From assembly GCA_025531455.1 (NCBI GenBank), contig JAMYHL010000012.1, positions 682,001 to 746,000 on the forward strand: 64,000 bases of DNA, given 5' to 3'. Below are positions 33,952 to 45,500 of the stretch, one piece after another. Origin of the DNA: Apiotrichum sp. Y4204. Taxonomy: Eukaryota; Basidiomycota; Tremellomycetes; Trichosporonales; Trichosporonaceae. Made by a program: the position numbers and the translations under genes. Numbering within the stretch: the first letter of the stretch is position 1; the number at the start of each line of letters is the position of its first letter. The notes below the pieces were generated by a model. The model had not been told where the DNA came from. It did no database searches and saw only the letters and a list, made by a program, of their open reading frames with translations.

Positions 33952-34811
33952 TTAGGCAGTGTCCGCCGCAAGAGGGCCCTGGGCAACCGGGGCGTCTCCT
34001 CGACGAACACACGATCCGCGGTCAGAGCTCGGGACGAAGCCTGGCAGACAGGTGTACACGACACAGGCACCCTTCTCGCATCCCGTCGCACGGGCGTTTT
34101 CAATGGCGGCGCAGTTTACGCTGAGAGTGTTAGCGTGGTTTGTCGCGGGGTGTGACAACTGGCGACAAGGACAAGCTGAAAGCCTTCTGCAGCGCCAGTA
34201 CCTCGCTGACGTGCAGTCTCAGCATCTAGGGGTAGTCGAAACAACTGCGTGCTTCCTACCGATCTAACACGCTGGAACCTTGAAACGGCACTATCCATAT
34301 GACGTGTCTGAAAACCATTTACTCACCCATTTCCCAGTGCAAGGCAGCCGCCACACTGGTTGATCTCATGGTCGGGCTCGACACACTCGAATCCCACGCG
34401 GAACCAGTCGGCCACAGAGTTGAGGCTCGAAGACATCGTTTCGACGAGCTCTGGCGTGATGGGGTCCTCGACGACTGGGCAGGCAATGCCCTGGCCGGGA
34501 CAGAGGAAAGCGGAGTAGTCCTTCTTGGTGAGCTCGGCCTCTTGGGAACGGCGACGGCGCTGTCCCATGCGTTTTGATGCCTGGGGAGCGCGGGGCTGGA
34601 GCTTGGAAGGAGCCTCCAGCGCGCGCGCCTTGGCGGCCTCAATGGCGAGGGGGTTGGCCTGCTTCCGCTTCACACGCGCGACGGTCTTCGTGGCGGACGC
34701 GTTGCGCTTGCCGATCTGGGGACGGGCCGGCTTTCCCGGCGCTGCTGGTGCGGCGAGGATGGGAAGGGCGAGGAGAAGAGCGACGAAGAAGAGAAAGGTG
34801 GAGGAGCGCAT
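33952..34811 (-). CDS. Secreted CPL1-like domain protein
   Basis: Secreted cysteine-rich protein. Two exons: 34811-34327 and 34120-33952, with a 206-nt intron whose removal joins ALGNG to VNCAAIE. Signal peptide MRSSTFLFFVALLLALPILAAP, a basic low-complexity stretch with a KR/RRRR site that could be a protease site, then the CPL1-like domain. That domain has a FLCPGQGIACPVVED block, FECVEPDHEINQCGGCLA, NCAAIENARATGCEKGACVV and YTCLPGFVPSSDRGSCV. The ECV...INQCGGC...GCxxGxCVVxxCxPG pattern is the family signature in basidiomycete yeasts. The protein is complete, with the Cys order the family shows. Its role here is unknown. Confidence 0.85.
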
Positions 34812-37800
34812 GGTGGAGAGTTGAGGAGGATTAGGGGACAAGGAACTGAAGGAGGAGATTAAGTACTGGCGGCCAGATCTCGAAGGCGAGTCGCAGCAAT
34901 GGTTATCGCGATGGGACAAGAAACGGCGGGGCGCAGGGGGAGTGTGAACAAGTGCTGGAGGCGGTGGGGATTAAGAGCGCCCGGTCGAGGCTGTGACCGG
35001 ATCGATCTGGGAGACTTGGAGAGCGGATGGCAAGTGGATGAGAAACGAGAGTAGAGCAGAAGCAACTGGTGAACTATAACAAACAGAGTAAAAGCAAGAA
35101 ACTGTGGGAGAGGTAACAAGAAGAGAAGAAAGAGTAAACGGTGTGGGGATTGCCAGACTCTACGATACCTCACCGATGCCTGCCAGTTCTCAGTCAGCTT
35201 TGCTCAGCCTCTAGCGTCCTGAGTCTCTCTTGGGGTGCCGGGTCCGTGCCGAAGGGTAAGACTGCTCGACCTGCACTATGCGCGCCACCGATAGCTTGCA
35301 TCGATTACTGGACATGTGGTGGCACCTCCGCAGCTGCAGCTCGTGCAGCGTGCTGATAGTGTCCGGTGGTTTGTTGTGTCCTGAAGACCCCTGGCCCTTG
35401 CGAAGCTACTATTTCATGATGGTTCTATCGGACTTTGGGGTGCTCGAGTTGTGCAAAGCGCGCAAAAGCAAAGCTGGGCGCAGTTGAACCTGCCAAAGGA
35501 CGACGTACGCGTCTTTTGCAGGCATGCAGGCAGACAGATTACGCAGATGCGACGCCAACGTGCGCCATACGGTACTCTTCATATCGTCGTCAGAAGTGCG
35601 CCACCAGCCACAGGGTCATAGTGTCCTTTAAAGCTCCTCTAGCTCTGTCGTGTTGAATTTTTTTGGCCCTCGCGGTGGTGTGCCAGCTAGACAGAGGGCA
35701 GTCATCATCCTCCGATGATAGGGAATGGATGGAATCCTGAGGAAAACAGGAACAAAGGTCGCTGGGTGAGGACCTGCTGGTCTGCGGCCCAGAGCGTGCA
35801 CCTCGGCCCTGGTGATGAGTGCAATGTGTTCTCGCTCCCAGAATTAGGTTTCACTACCTGTTGGCTGGTGAATTCGAATGAATGTCGTCGGGGGTCACGT
35901 TTATTGCCCTGTGGTGGATACAAGCCTGAGCTCGGAGTCGGGCACCACGCAGCGCAGACGGCTGGCTGGTGATGCGGTGATGGCTGAGGCGGAAGCACTG
36001 ATGGCTGCACTTCCACGTCCACAATCACCACCAGAACTGTCCTGCCATCGCTGCATCGCGCATCATTGCCGCGGCCGATATCAGGGCCATTTCCTGACTA
36101 TTCATATCGATTCCTGTGCAGTTCCTGCAAAGCACCTGTTTCAGGACACGGTGTCTGTGCCTGGGTAGCTGTAAACTCTATGCACTGCGCACTGCGTAGC
36201 CACCTATTATGAACTACCTACTGCCTACTTTGCTCCGATCTCGGTGCATGCAATGTCGGGGCTCTGAAGCGTGTGCCTGCTGTGCACGTTCATCTGCGTG
36301 CATCTTCTGGGCCACGTAACGTAATCCGTGGCCTTTTGGGCCCATCTAGGCGTAGATCATCAATGGATTCAAGGATCACCTTAAAATCTGCCTGTGACTC
36401 TGCTGGTCCTGCCTCGGCTTGCCTCCAGCTGATCTGCGAAAGACGCACCTGCACAAACTAGTCCCACTCTTGGAAGCCCTCTGACGCTCAAATCGTGGTG
36501 TTTGGCGCATGGAGATTATGCAGCGCACTACAATGCACTCTGCGGTCCGAACAAGGACAAGCTCGAGCTCCAGTCCAGCAGTCTGTGGAAAGGGTCACCA
36601 GGTTTTGCGCGCGCTACAGACGCCACGCACGCCACACTCCGCCACCCCTGCCCGTTCTCAATTCCAACGATTCAAGGCCGAACCATTCTTCCGGGACGCT
36701 AACACAAGTAGCTCGGGGATCAAACGCAGAGTGAGGATTGCTTCTGCTTCTTCCCCTGCCATTCATCTCGTTCCCGAAAACCCACTGCTTGAAGGGGCTC
36801 TCGTCCTGCACCCAGATGGAAAAGATTGCTGGGTTGCCGATACTGCCCCCCCACCCGGCATTCATCCTCTCCAGTGACACAACAGTTACAAGCCCTCTGG
36901 CTGCGAAATTTACTTATACTCCTCCTTCTCCGGTCGGAATGCCGGACCCGAACCGAGCCCACTGTGCCGCCGGCAGGGACCATACGCCAAAGTGCCACTG
37001 ACGCCGGGTGTCTCACACCGGCGCCCATTCCTGTTGGGTATCTGCGCCCGATCGCGCCCCCCGGGCAAAGCGACGGTGAGGCGTCGGAAACTGAGAGTTG
37101 AGAGCTGGGACCTGGAACTCGATCATTCGTCATGGTAACCCAGTCGGCGTCGTGTCCGTGCAGATGGTGCAGCCTTCGGGGTTGTGCGACAACGTGTGTC
37201 TTCTACGTATTGGACCACCGAGCCATCTGTGGTGTGTATCCATTCGTCCTGACAAACTCAGAGATGGCCAAAGGTATGGTCAGCCCTGCCTGTGGGTATT
37301 GGTATGGACACAAAAGTCCGCTCCGTCTCGAACAACAAGACTGGAAGGAGGAGTCCAATCATACAAGGCATAAAGTCCACTCATAACTACTGCATCTTAT
37401 CCTGCCGCTGTAGTGACCCTATTTGTAGCCTCGGAAACCTTTAGGGACAGCATTTATTCCCCGCCGTCCACCGGCTCTGTTGTCCTGCGCTACGGCTCAC
37501 CTTCCCTTGCAGGCAGGCACAACCACCACAGACACACTCACCCCGAGCCGGCGCTAGCGTTTTTAGCCCGTGGGCGTCCATTCATAAAAGGACCTCCAGG
37601 ACCTAGCCGGTCACAGAGCAATTCATTGACCACTGTGTACGTTGGCCGTTGGGGCGTCGGCTTGCCTGAAACGGACTAGCCTGGTTCGGCGAGGTGTGCG
37701 GTGCGATGTGCGATGTTTGTGAGACAGCTGAACGGTGCGAGAGGCCCAATCGAACACCGTGATGGTGTAAGGAAGAAGTACCAAGGCCCTTTCTCTTTGT

Positions 37801-40800
37801 TGAATTGAGATGCTGCCGAGATGCCGCCGTGTAAGAACGATCCTTTGCTTGGCGTTTTTTTGGTCGGATCGGGAGACGAGAGTGGTAACGAGCAGCAGAC
37901 CAGCCAGAGGCGGTCCGACAACTATTATGCTTCCTTTCTCGAAGCGTAACGTCATTCATAAACAAAGTTTGCACTTTCCAAAGAGAGCAGGGAGCTTCTT
38001 GGGCCTCCGAAGCTTATACCACTCGCGCTGACCACCGTCTCGTCCCAGAGGTTGTTGCCCGGCGTTCACATCCAAGACAAGGCCATGCCCCATCTATCCG
38101 CCGCGTAGTGTCCATGATCACAGCCTAACGAATAGCTCGATTCAACATCGGCACATTGGGTGACCATTCGGTCAAGGGGTCGTACTCCATCCAGAATACG
38201 TCAGAGAAGACCTGTCCGATCGATTCACTGGAGCCCGCAGCTGATGGCATCGCCAAAGCGTGAGGTGTTCAGACAGGCTTTCCCAACACCTATCAACGAT
38301 TGCCCTTCCATATCGACACAACTCTCTGCATTTTATAGGATGTCTGTAGAGTTCTTTTCCACATGGGCCCCAGTCCCTGAGCCTCACATCGACCTGAGGG
38401 GGCGTGTTGTATCCTATCCTCAGGTGTGGTTCTCGATTGGGGTCCCAGTGGAATGGTGGGTTCACGGTGTCCATTCATTCGCTCGCAAATGCATTTCCCT
38501 GGACGGCCAGTCCACAGGGGAGTGGAGTGGCTTCCGAGGGACAGCGTCGAGAACAAGCGCACCATACGAGTGGCAGGATATAAGTAACCTGGATTGAAGT
38601 TTTGGCCCTCAGAGCCATCCTCTTCGATATGTTGTTTGGGTAACTTGAATGACAAGATTCTACACTCCTCGCACCGAAATCAGCTCCACAACAGTGAACG
38701 AGGCCGAAGAAGTGAATGTCGAGCAACTCGCACGGTGAAATCACCGATGCCGTTCCTGCCCCACGAATCCCTCTCAGTCAACATGTCAACTCTGATGAAA
38801 AGGATTTTGGCAATAAGAGGCATGAAGCAGACGGTTGTTGCTGGCAACACCGCCCGAAGCTCAGCTGCTTGCCTAGATAAGTACTGTACTCCTCGGATGT
38901 GCCTCCTTGTTGAGCGTTTCGATCCAGTGATAGGGACAGCGACTAATCATTAGCGTGCAAGCACATCCCATCCCCCAGTGCCAATCCAATCAATGCGCTG
39001 GGGCCCCCAAATGTTCCATGACACTTGGCACATCTCCGACTTTGAGGCCTTGACGCTGCGGTCCGCAGCAGTCTCTCTGAGTCAGTTGGAACGCGGTAGA
39101 TTCTGCGGAGAATTACAACATCCAGTGCGGTCGTGCATCGATGTCTGTTAGGAGATCAGAGCTTCGGACCGTAGCAAGAATTTCGATAACGGGGTGAGTT
39201 GTTTCACGCTGAGTAGGTTCCTGCAGTTGCAGGATCCAAGAAATGGGATAGGATCGGCTGCGTGAAGGATGTGGCGACGGTTCGTATCATCGGCAGTTGT
39301 TGGCGGATATCCGGATGATAACACTCGATTTAGAGAGCCACTACCTTAGCGACCGCATAACTCCGAAGCCCCAATGTTTCAGATAATTTGCTCCCGTGTT
39401 TCCCAGGAGGCTAAACGCTTCTGTTACGTAAACACTCTCACAATTAACAGATCTTCCGATCGTTGTTTGTGGAACGAGTACAGCGATCGGAGCTCGTGCA
39501 CATGGCGGAGAGATGATGCTATGTTGCTAACTGCGAGCAAGGGCACTTACAGTGGGCTTTGTAAAAACGCCATACTTTCTCAACGATGCTTGTTGGGCGG
39601 TAGGGCTGGGGGTGTGGTGCGATCGCTCGGACCGAATGTTAACGTGTGCATGTGATGTGCCTGTTGAGCTAAAGTGTGTCCAACGTCCGGAGTGCATGTC
39701 GCCGTCACGCTGGCGGATTGATCTCGCGTCCTCGGAGAGTTGTTCTCGAAGCTCGGAGCAGTCAGGTTACTGTAGCTTTCAACAAGCGGAAGGTGTCCGT
39801 GAGCTTGGGTGAATGCGTACGCGTCAATAGGTACAGAAGGGATGCCAAACGTCACTCGACGCCGCAGACCCCCCTTGAGTCACAATGTTGCTGTAACCCC
39901 TTGCGGTCTTCGTCAACGGGCCGACCACTGGAGAGTGATGTATACTGTACGGCCTGTAACAACCGTATGGTTGTGGCTGTCAGTTGTTATCTACATGTAC
40001 TCGGCGCGACCATCCTCAGCTGGCTCAGCTTCTGTCATAGCCAGGCATGCCAGGCAGCCACACATGACTTTCCATGTGGCACCTGGCACCTGACGCGCCG
40101 TGCGGCGCCTCGACCTCGGGTGCATTTAGATCTGAGCCCAGCCCGGCCAGCCCGGCCTTCCCCACACTGATCCCACCACCACCTGAAATGCAGCCTGAAT
40201 CGAGCCTGAATCTGTTAGTGGCCATAGTGCGCATAGAGCTGCGGTTCACCGATCGTGTGATCCACGTAAACAACACTCCACGCACATCACTTCTCGCGGG
40301 CTGGAGTGTGATTGTAGCAGCTTGAACGGGAGGTTTCACCGTTCGTGTGTGTGAGCTTGTGTGCTCGAGAGCTTTGTAGTCTCGGTATGTCTCAGGTGGC
40401 TGTGGGGGATGGGAGATGGGGTCAAGATGGAAAGATAGGAAGGGAGGGGAGACATGCTACCCCTACTAATGAGACTTTGACTTGTTTTTCCCCTGGCCCG
40501 TGGAAAAGACCCTTTTGTTTGCCGCTCAACAGCCCCAGCCATTGTAATAAACCGGGCTACAGCCAAGTCAAGCCAGCCAGCCCGCCAGTCCGCCAGCCAG
40601 CGGCGCAAACGGGAGCAGCCTTGGAAGCTTCGACGGACCCTTTAGCTTTTGGGCCGCCTCCACGCACCGTGCTGTCTATGGCTGGGCAGCTGGGCTGGGC
40701 TCCTGGCTGGGCAATGGCCACCCGACACCCGCGACACGCACCACAACCAGTACAGTACACACACACAACCAACAGTGTGCACACCACCACACTACGCTCC

Positions 40801-40915
40801 CTCATCGTCGACCTTCACAACATCACCACCACTTCACCAACACCCACAACGAACATCTCAATTGTGTACACATAACTTCCGCTCTCGTTGACAACCAACA
40901 CATCTCCCTACCACC
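34812..40915. other. 6.1-kb gene-poor stretch
   Basis: No supportable gene. The central part (about 37-39.9 kb) looks lower in GC than the flanking genes and has many stop codons in all frames. The longest frames (38160-38597 plus, 38293-38655 minus) have no clear family. The right end holds the RAB11 upstream region, with a CCAGCCAGCCCGCCAG repeat near 40575-40605 and a CA-rich leader. No transposase or reverse transcriptase motif was seen. Confidence 0.45.
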
Positions 40916-42430
40916 ATGTCCGCTGAGGGTTCCAACTACGACTACCTCTTCAAGGTATGCACTACTCCGAGGGCAACCTTTGTCGCTTCCCTCGAACGCG
41001 TCCGTCTCGTGCCATACTGACTCGTTCCTTAGGTCGTGCTTATCGGCGACTCGGGCGTCGGCAAGTCGTGAGTCGACAACATACGCGCAGGCTATCGCTG
41101 GGCCGGCCGCATCGCCCTCCGATGGCGACGGCTTGGCTGCGAGGCAATGTTCTGCGACCTCTCCTTAATTACCTGTACTGACCACCGCTCTACTCGGCCG
41201 TCGATGTCTACGTATTCAGTAACCGTGAGTGCATACAGAATTCGTACACGCGGGCAGGGAACTCCGTTCGTTCGCGCAACTACCTATTCTCTGGCTCTAC
41301 TTGGGCAACGACTGACCCAGCAGTTCTCTCGCGTTTCACTCGTAACGAGTTCAACCTCGAGTCCAAGTCTACGATCGGTGTCGAGTTCGCCACGAGGAGC
41401 ATCAACGTTGACGGAAAGACGGTCAAGGCGCAGATCTGGGACACTGGTGGGTATCATCGCGCCGTTCACCGGGGTGCAAGCGCGCGAGCGAGGTTACCGG
41501 ACATGCCAAAGGAAGCCCTGGCTACGTCCAGGAGTGAAAGGACGAGTGCTGGTGCGGGTGACCCATTGTTGCCCAGGCGTGAACGAGGGCGCGAGCGGCA
41601 GACTTGCAGCACACTTTTCAGCGAGGACAACGTTCGGCGAGCAGTGGTGGAGCTGGGTCTCCGGCTCCATAAGGTTGTGCCAGCTGCGCTGCGCTATGGA
41701 GGGTCTTCCCCGCCCATGTTGCTCGCTTCATGTGTGACATTCCGACACATGTGTCAGGTGTCCACAATGTCCGTGAATCAGCGTATACCACGGTCTTGTC
41801 CGGCTTGTCCGGTGTCGAGAACCAGACACATGCGCGATGCCGAACTACGGTCGCACGTCTTCTCCACTTCATTCCTCCCTTATCACAACTCTCGCTAACG
41901 TGCAGCTGGCCAGGAGCGCTACCGCGCAATTACCTCGGCATACTACCGCGGCGCGGTCGGTGCCCTTCTCGTTTACGACATCGCCAAGCACTCGACCTAC
42001 GAGAACGTAACCCGCTGGCTCAAGGAGCTCCGTGACCACGCCGACCAGAACATTGTCATCATGCTTGTCGGCAACAAGAGCGATCTCAAGCACCTCCGTG
42101 CTGTCTCCACCGACGAGGCCAAGGCTTTCTCCACCGAGCAGGGCCTCTCCTTCATCGAGACCTCGGCATTGGACGCGTCCAACGTCGAGGCTGCGTTCCA
42201 GAACATCCTCACTGGTAGGTTTCGTAGTGCCCAGGCGCTACGCGCGGCCAACATGTTGGGCCCTCCTATGTGTATTCTCTTTTGCTGACCCGGCAGACAT
42301 CTACCACATCGTCTCTTCGAAATCGCTTGAGTCGTCAGGCGACGTTATCAAGCCCTCCGGCGGCGAGACGATTCTCGTCACCCCTACTGCCGACGACGGA
42401 GGTGCCAAGCAGGGCGGCAAGTGCTGCTAA
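40916..42430 (+). CDS. YPT31: Rab11-type small GTPase (Ypt31/Ypt3)
   Basis: Rab GTPase for late Golgi and recycling-endosome exit. Coding exons: 40916-40954, 41033-41067, a 5-nt microexon 41220-41224, 41324-41446, 41906-42214 and 42297-42430. The protein starts [25 protein letters not shown] (P-loop), then [23 protein letters not shown] (Rab11 effector region), [28 protein letters not shown] and ETSALD. It ends GGKCC, the double-Cys geranylgeranylation site. Without the TAACC microexon the frame is lost between GKS and SRF; with it the conserved [13 protein letters not shown] is exact. Intron 4 is 459 nt. Confidence 0.96.
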
Positions 42431-43049
42431 GTGCTGTAAGCAGGACTTGCAGCTATTTGTAGAGGTGGAGTGTCGGGTTCATGACCTGTAATGGCGAGGC
42501 GTCAGCCGCACAGTGGCCTGCAGCCTGGGTGAGCTGCGGGTACGGTAGCTCGCAAGTTTCTTGTGCCCTAGAGTCCGGGCACGTTGTGGCTCCGCAACTG
42601 GCGAATGTACTCTTTACACATATACGCGTGCGAGGGGAGGTGGTGCATATGCGAGCTTGGTTTCGATGTAGCGCATGAGTGAATAGCGGGGAACTGTTCT
42701 GAGGGCGAGAACGCAGGGGGCGAGAATGCAGGGCGAGAACGCAAGGGCGAGAACGCATTTGATAGGATCAACGGACGCCACCCAAAGGTGGACAGGGGCC
42801 TGGATGATGACGAGTGGATGGTGGAGGGGGCGGAGGTGGAGTCGGTCGCTCATGAGTCACCAGGCCTTGACATTTCCGAGCACGTTTCTCTATTAAAGCT
42901 GGCTTTCCAACATTCACAACAACAACAACTCCTACAACAACTCCTACAACGGCTCAACGGCTCTGTTCCCCAACATCTCCGACTCCTCGGACTCAACCTT
43001 GTTATCACTCCCCCCATCCACCGCCGCTCTTGACCAGGAATCCATCTGC
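42431..43049. other. YPT31 3' flank and ERI1 upstream region
   Basis: Intergenic between same-strand genes. It carries a four-copy minisatellite at 42702-42757 and an ACAACAACAACTCCTACAAC repeat at about 42915-42955, likely in the ERI1 leader. The CTATTAAAGC at about 42890 is a weak TATA-like candidate. Confidence 0.5.
42702..42757 (+). repeat. Minisatellite GGGCGAGAAYGCA x4
   Basis: Four near-identical copies of GGGCGAGAAYGCA with 0-2 nt between them, about 290 bp upstream of the ERI1 start codon. Copy 2 has T in place of C. Purine-rich on the plus strand. Confidence 0.7.
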
Positions 43050-45076
43050 ATGCCGACCACCGATCAGCCTCCACCTCCACTGCCAATGGATCTTCCCACG
43101 AAGCCCGACGCGTCAGAGCCGCCACCGGCCAGTGCTTCTCTGCCAGCTGCATGCCCCGCGCCGTCGCATGCCCCGACGCGACCGCGGAAGAAGGCGACAA
43201 TCTCTGAGCTGCGGGCGGAGCTCACGGCGCTGGGACTAGACGCGACGGGCAAGAAGGACACGCTGTACAAGTGAGTAGCCGCGGGTGATGTGTTGTGTGT
43301 GCAGTTCTCAACGTTACCGTCGTTGTCGCTCTGCCATTGATGTGCACCGTGTGGTAATGGCGCGCAACGCTCGAGGAAGGAAGGTAGTCGAGGAAGCACC
43401 CGTGTCGTTGTCCCCAACAGTGTTGCCTTCTTCTTCTTCATTGTCTTTTTCTTCATTCTCTCATTTTGACTCTCTCTCCATTCGACCTTTTCGTCGACGT
43501 TCTTTGAGAAGCTTTGGCAACCGACAAAGTCTTGATCGTCTTCCTTGTTCTCAATCTTGTCCACACATACCTTTTTGACTCTTCTCATTCTTCCCACGCG
43601 ATGCCTTTATTCGCAACTGTCCGAGAATGTCCACTAACGCTGAGACGTCTTCTTGCGGCGTTCATGCGCGCCCAAGAGGCAGAAGAGGCGGCGAAACCAT
43701 CACGTCCTCGACCGCTGCGCCAGCCATACCTCTCGTACCTCTGTTTTGATGTGGAGGGTACTTGTGAGGCTGGTACCAACTTTGACTATCCGAATGAAAT
43801 CATTGTATGTGCCGAATGCCTTCACCAACGATCCGGTGGCTGACATCTCTTTAGGAGTTTCCGGTGGTTCTTCTCCAATGGGCGGAAGACGACTCCGATG
43901 AGGACTCGGCTTCTGTATCGTCGGAGACCGGCTCGTCGGAGTCGGGCTCCTCGTCAAGCACCGGTGGACGGACACGCCGTCTGCACATTATCGACACGTT
44001 TCACTCCTACGTTCGCCCGACATGGAGGCCGAAGCTGAGCGCGTTCTGCACTCACCTCACGGGTATTCAGCAGGTGACTGAGCCTCAATTGCAAAATATT
44101 GACAACCCAGAGCACCGTTGACGCCGCTCCAACCTTCCCCGAGGTCCTGCTCAAGTTCGAGGACTGGCTTGATTCATGGGGTCTGCGGGAGGATGACCGG
44201 CTGAAGAACGCGTTGTGGATCACTGATGGGCCCTGGGATTTGAGGTACGTTCATCGTTTGTTAGAAGACAATTCGCTGACGCTGACAGGGACTTTGTGAG
44301 CTACTTCAGCTGCCCCAAACTGACGCCAGATCCCCAAGCAGCTCCACATCACCCCTCCGTCGCCTCGTCGCTATCCTCAATATCTCTTGGGCCCGTATCT
44401 CAACTTGAAGCGAGCAGTTGCAACGGTTTTGTCTGCCGATGCAGAGAATGCCGAACTGAACGCCCGCGGATTCAAAGGCACAACAAACGATAGGAAGAAG
44501 CGCGACTACCGGGATGCTACTGGACCGAATCGGTACCTCAACATCCCAGGGCAACTCGAGGCTCTTGGACTTGGTACCTTTGAGGGACGCCAGCACTCGG
44601 GCATTGATGTGAGCACTGATTGCAACTATGTGCTGCTGACTTGCCAGGATGCCACAAACATTGCCCGAATTCTCATCGCGTTGACCGAGCGCGACATCTT
44701 AATTGAGGCGAACGCGTTTCTTCCGCCAGCGAAGAACGCCAAGCGCTGGACGTGGATGGGCAAGCCTGGCGAAGTCAACTACGAGGCGCCGATGCTTGAG
44801 GGCATGATTCCTCGTCCGGTCGATCCTGTTCCACCCAAGTCTGAGACGGAGAAGTCGTCCTCGGATGAGGATCCTCTCATTCCTGGCACTCCGGCTGAGG
44901 GTACGACCGCATCAAGCTCTCCCAGCCGGCCAGAAAAAGACTCCTCGACACCTGAGCCAATGTTGTCGCATCAGACTCAGAACAAAGCGAACCGCACGAG
45001 CAACCTCTCGGCCGCAGATATCGTAGACGACATTGAAGACCTGTCGCTTTCCCCCTCAGCAGCCGTTGAAGCCTAG
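43050..45076 (+). CDS. ERI1: ERI1/3'hExo-like 3'-5' exoribonuclease with SAP domain
   Basis: DEDDh exoribonuclease that trims RNA 3' ends (histone mRNA, 5.8S rRNA, small RNAs in other species). Seven exons: 43050-43270, 43645-43804, 43855-44073, 44111-44244, a 7-nt microexon 44289-44295, 44330-44608 and 44648-45076. The SAP domain (ATISELRAELTALGLDATGK, KDTLYKRLLAAF) spans intron 1. The exonuclease has LCFDVEGTCEAG (Exo I Asp-Glu), FDYPNEIIEFPVVLL, FCTHLTGIQ, LWITDGPWDLRDFIPKQL (Exo II) and HSGIDDATNIARILIAL (Exo III with His and Asp). Catalytic D, E, D, H, D positions are present. There is an acidic/Ser-rich insert after VVLLQW. Start is the ATG at 43050. Substrate here is unknown. Confidence 0.92.
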
Positions 45077-45500
45077 CTAATCGATATCTAACGTCAACGT
45101 CACCGCCCTTCGTCCACCTTTGACCTGTCTAATTCATCTTTCATGTGCGAGTTTCCTCGCTATCACGAGTTACCCCATATCGTTACGACCTACCCGATCT
45201 CACGTGTATCATATATCATCATATGTCGCCCGACAGCGCATGTATATCATTGAACATAGATCGGCGTCCTCAGGCCGGTTAGCTCGGGAGGCGCTGATGG
45301 ACTAACTCTTGTTCACATGAGCATTCGCTTATTCTGGCCCTCATTCTCACTCCACAGGTGCACCAACTCGACAAATCACAGCATTTGTGATCATATCCTT
45401 CACCTACTGTACCTGCATCACTTCTTCTTTTTGTCAAACATCATTCTTCTACACTCAACACGCACCTCCCATCTACTCTCACCTCGAGCTACCGAAAGAA
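45077..45500. other. ERI1 3' flank and upstream region of the paralogue array
   Basis: Intergenic, AT-richer than the genes, with a pyrimidine-rich tract before the array's first ATG (CTACTCTCACCTCGAGC). No other gene was seen. Confidence 0.5.

Noticed and set aside
38160..38655. Overlapping plus and minus frames, one with a Trp-rich WFSIGVPVEWW stretch
   Set aside because: Both strands are open over the same DNA, neither shows a known domain, and no introns with consensus ends could extend them. A decayed gene cannot be excluded.
34812..40915. Possible transposon in the gene-poor middle
   Set aside because: No transposase, integrase or reverse transcriptase motifs, terminal repeats or target duplications were seen.
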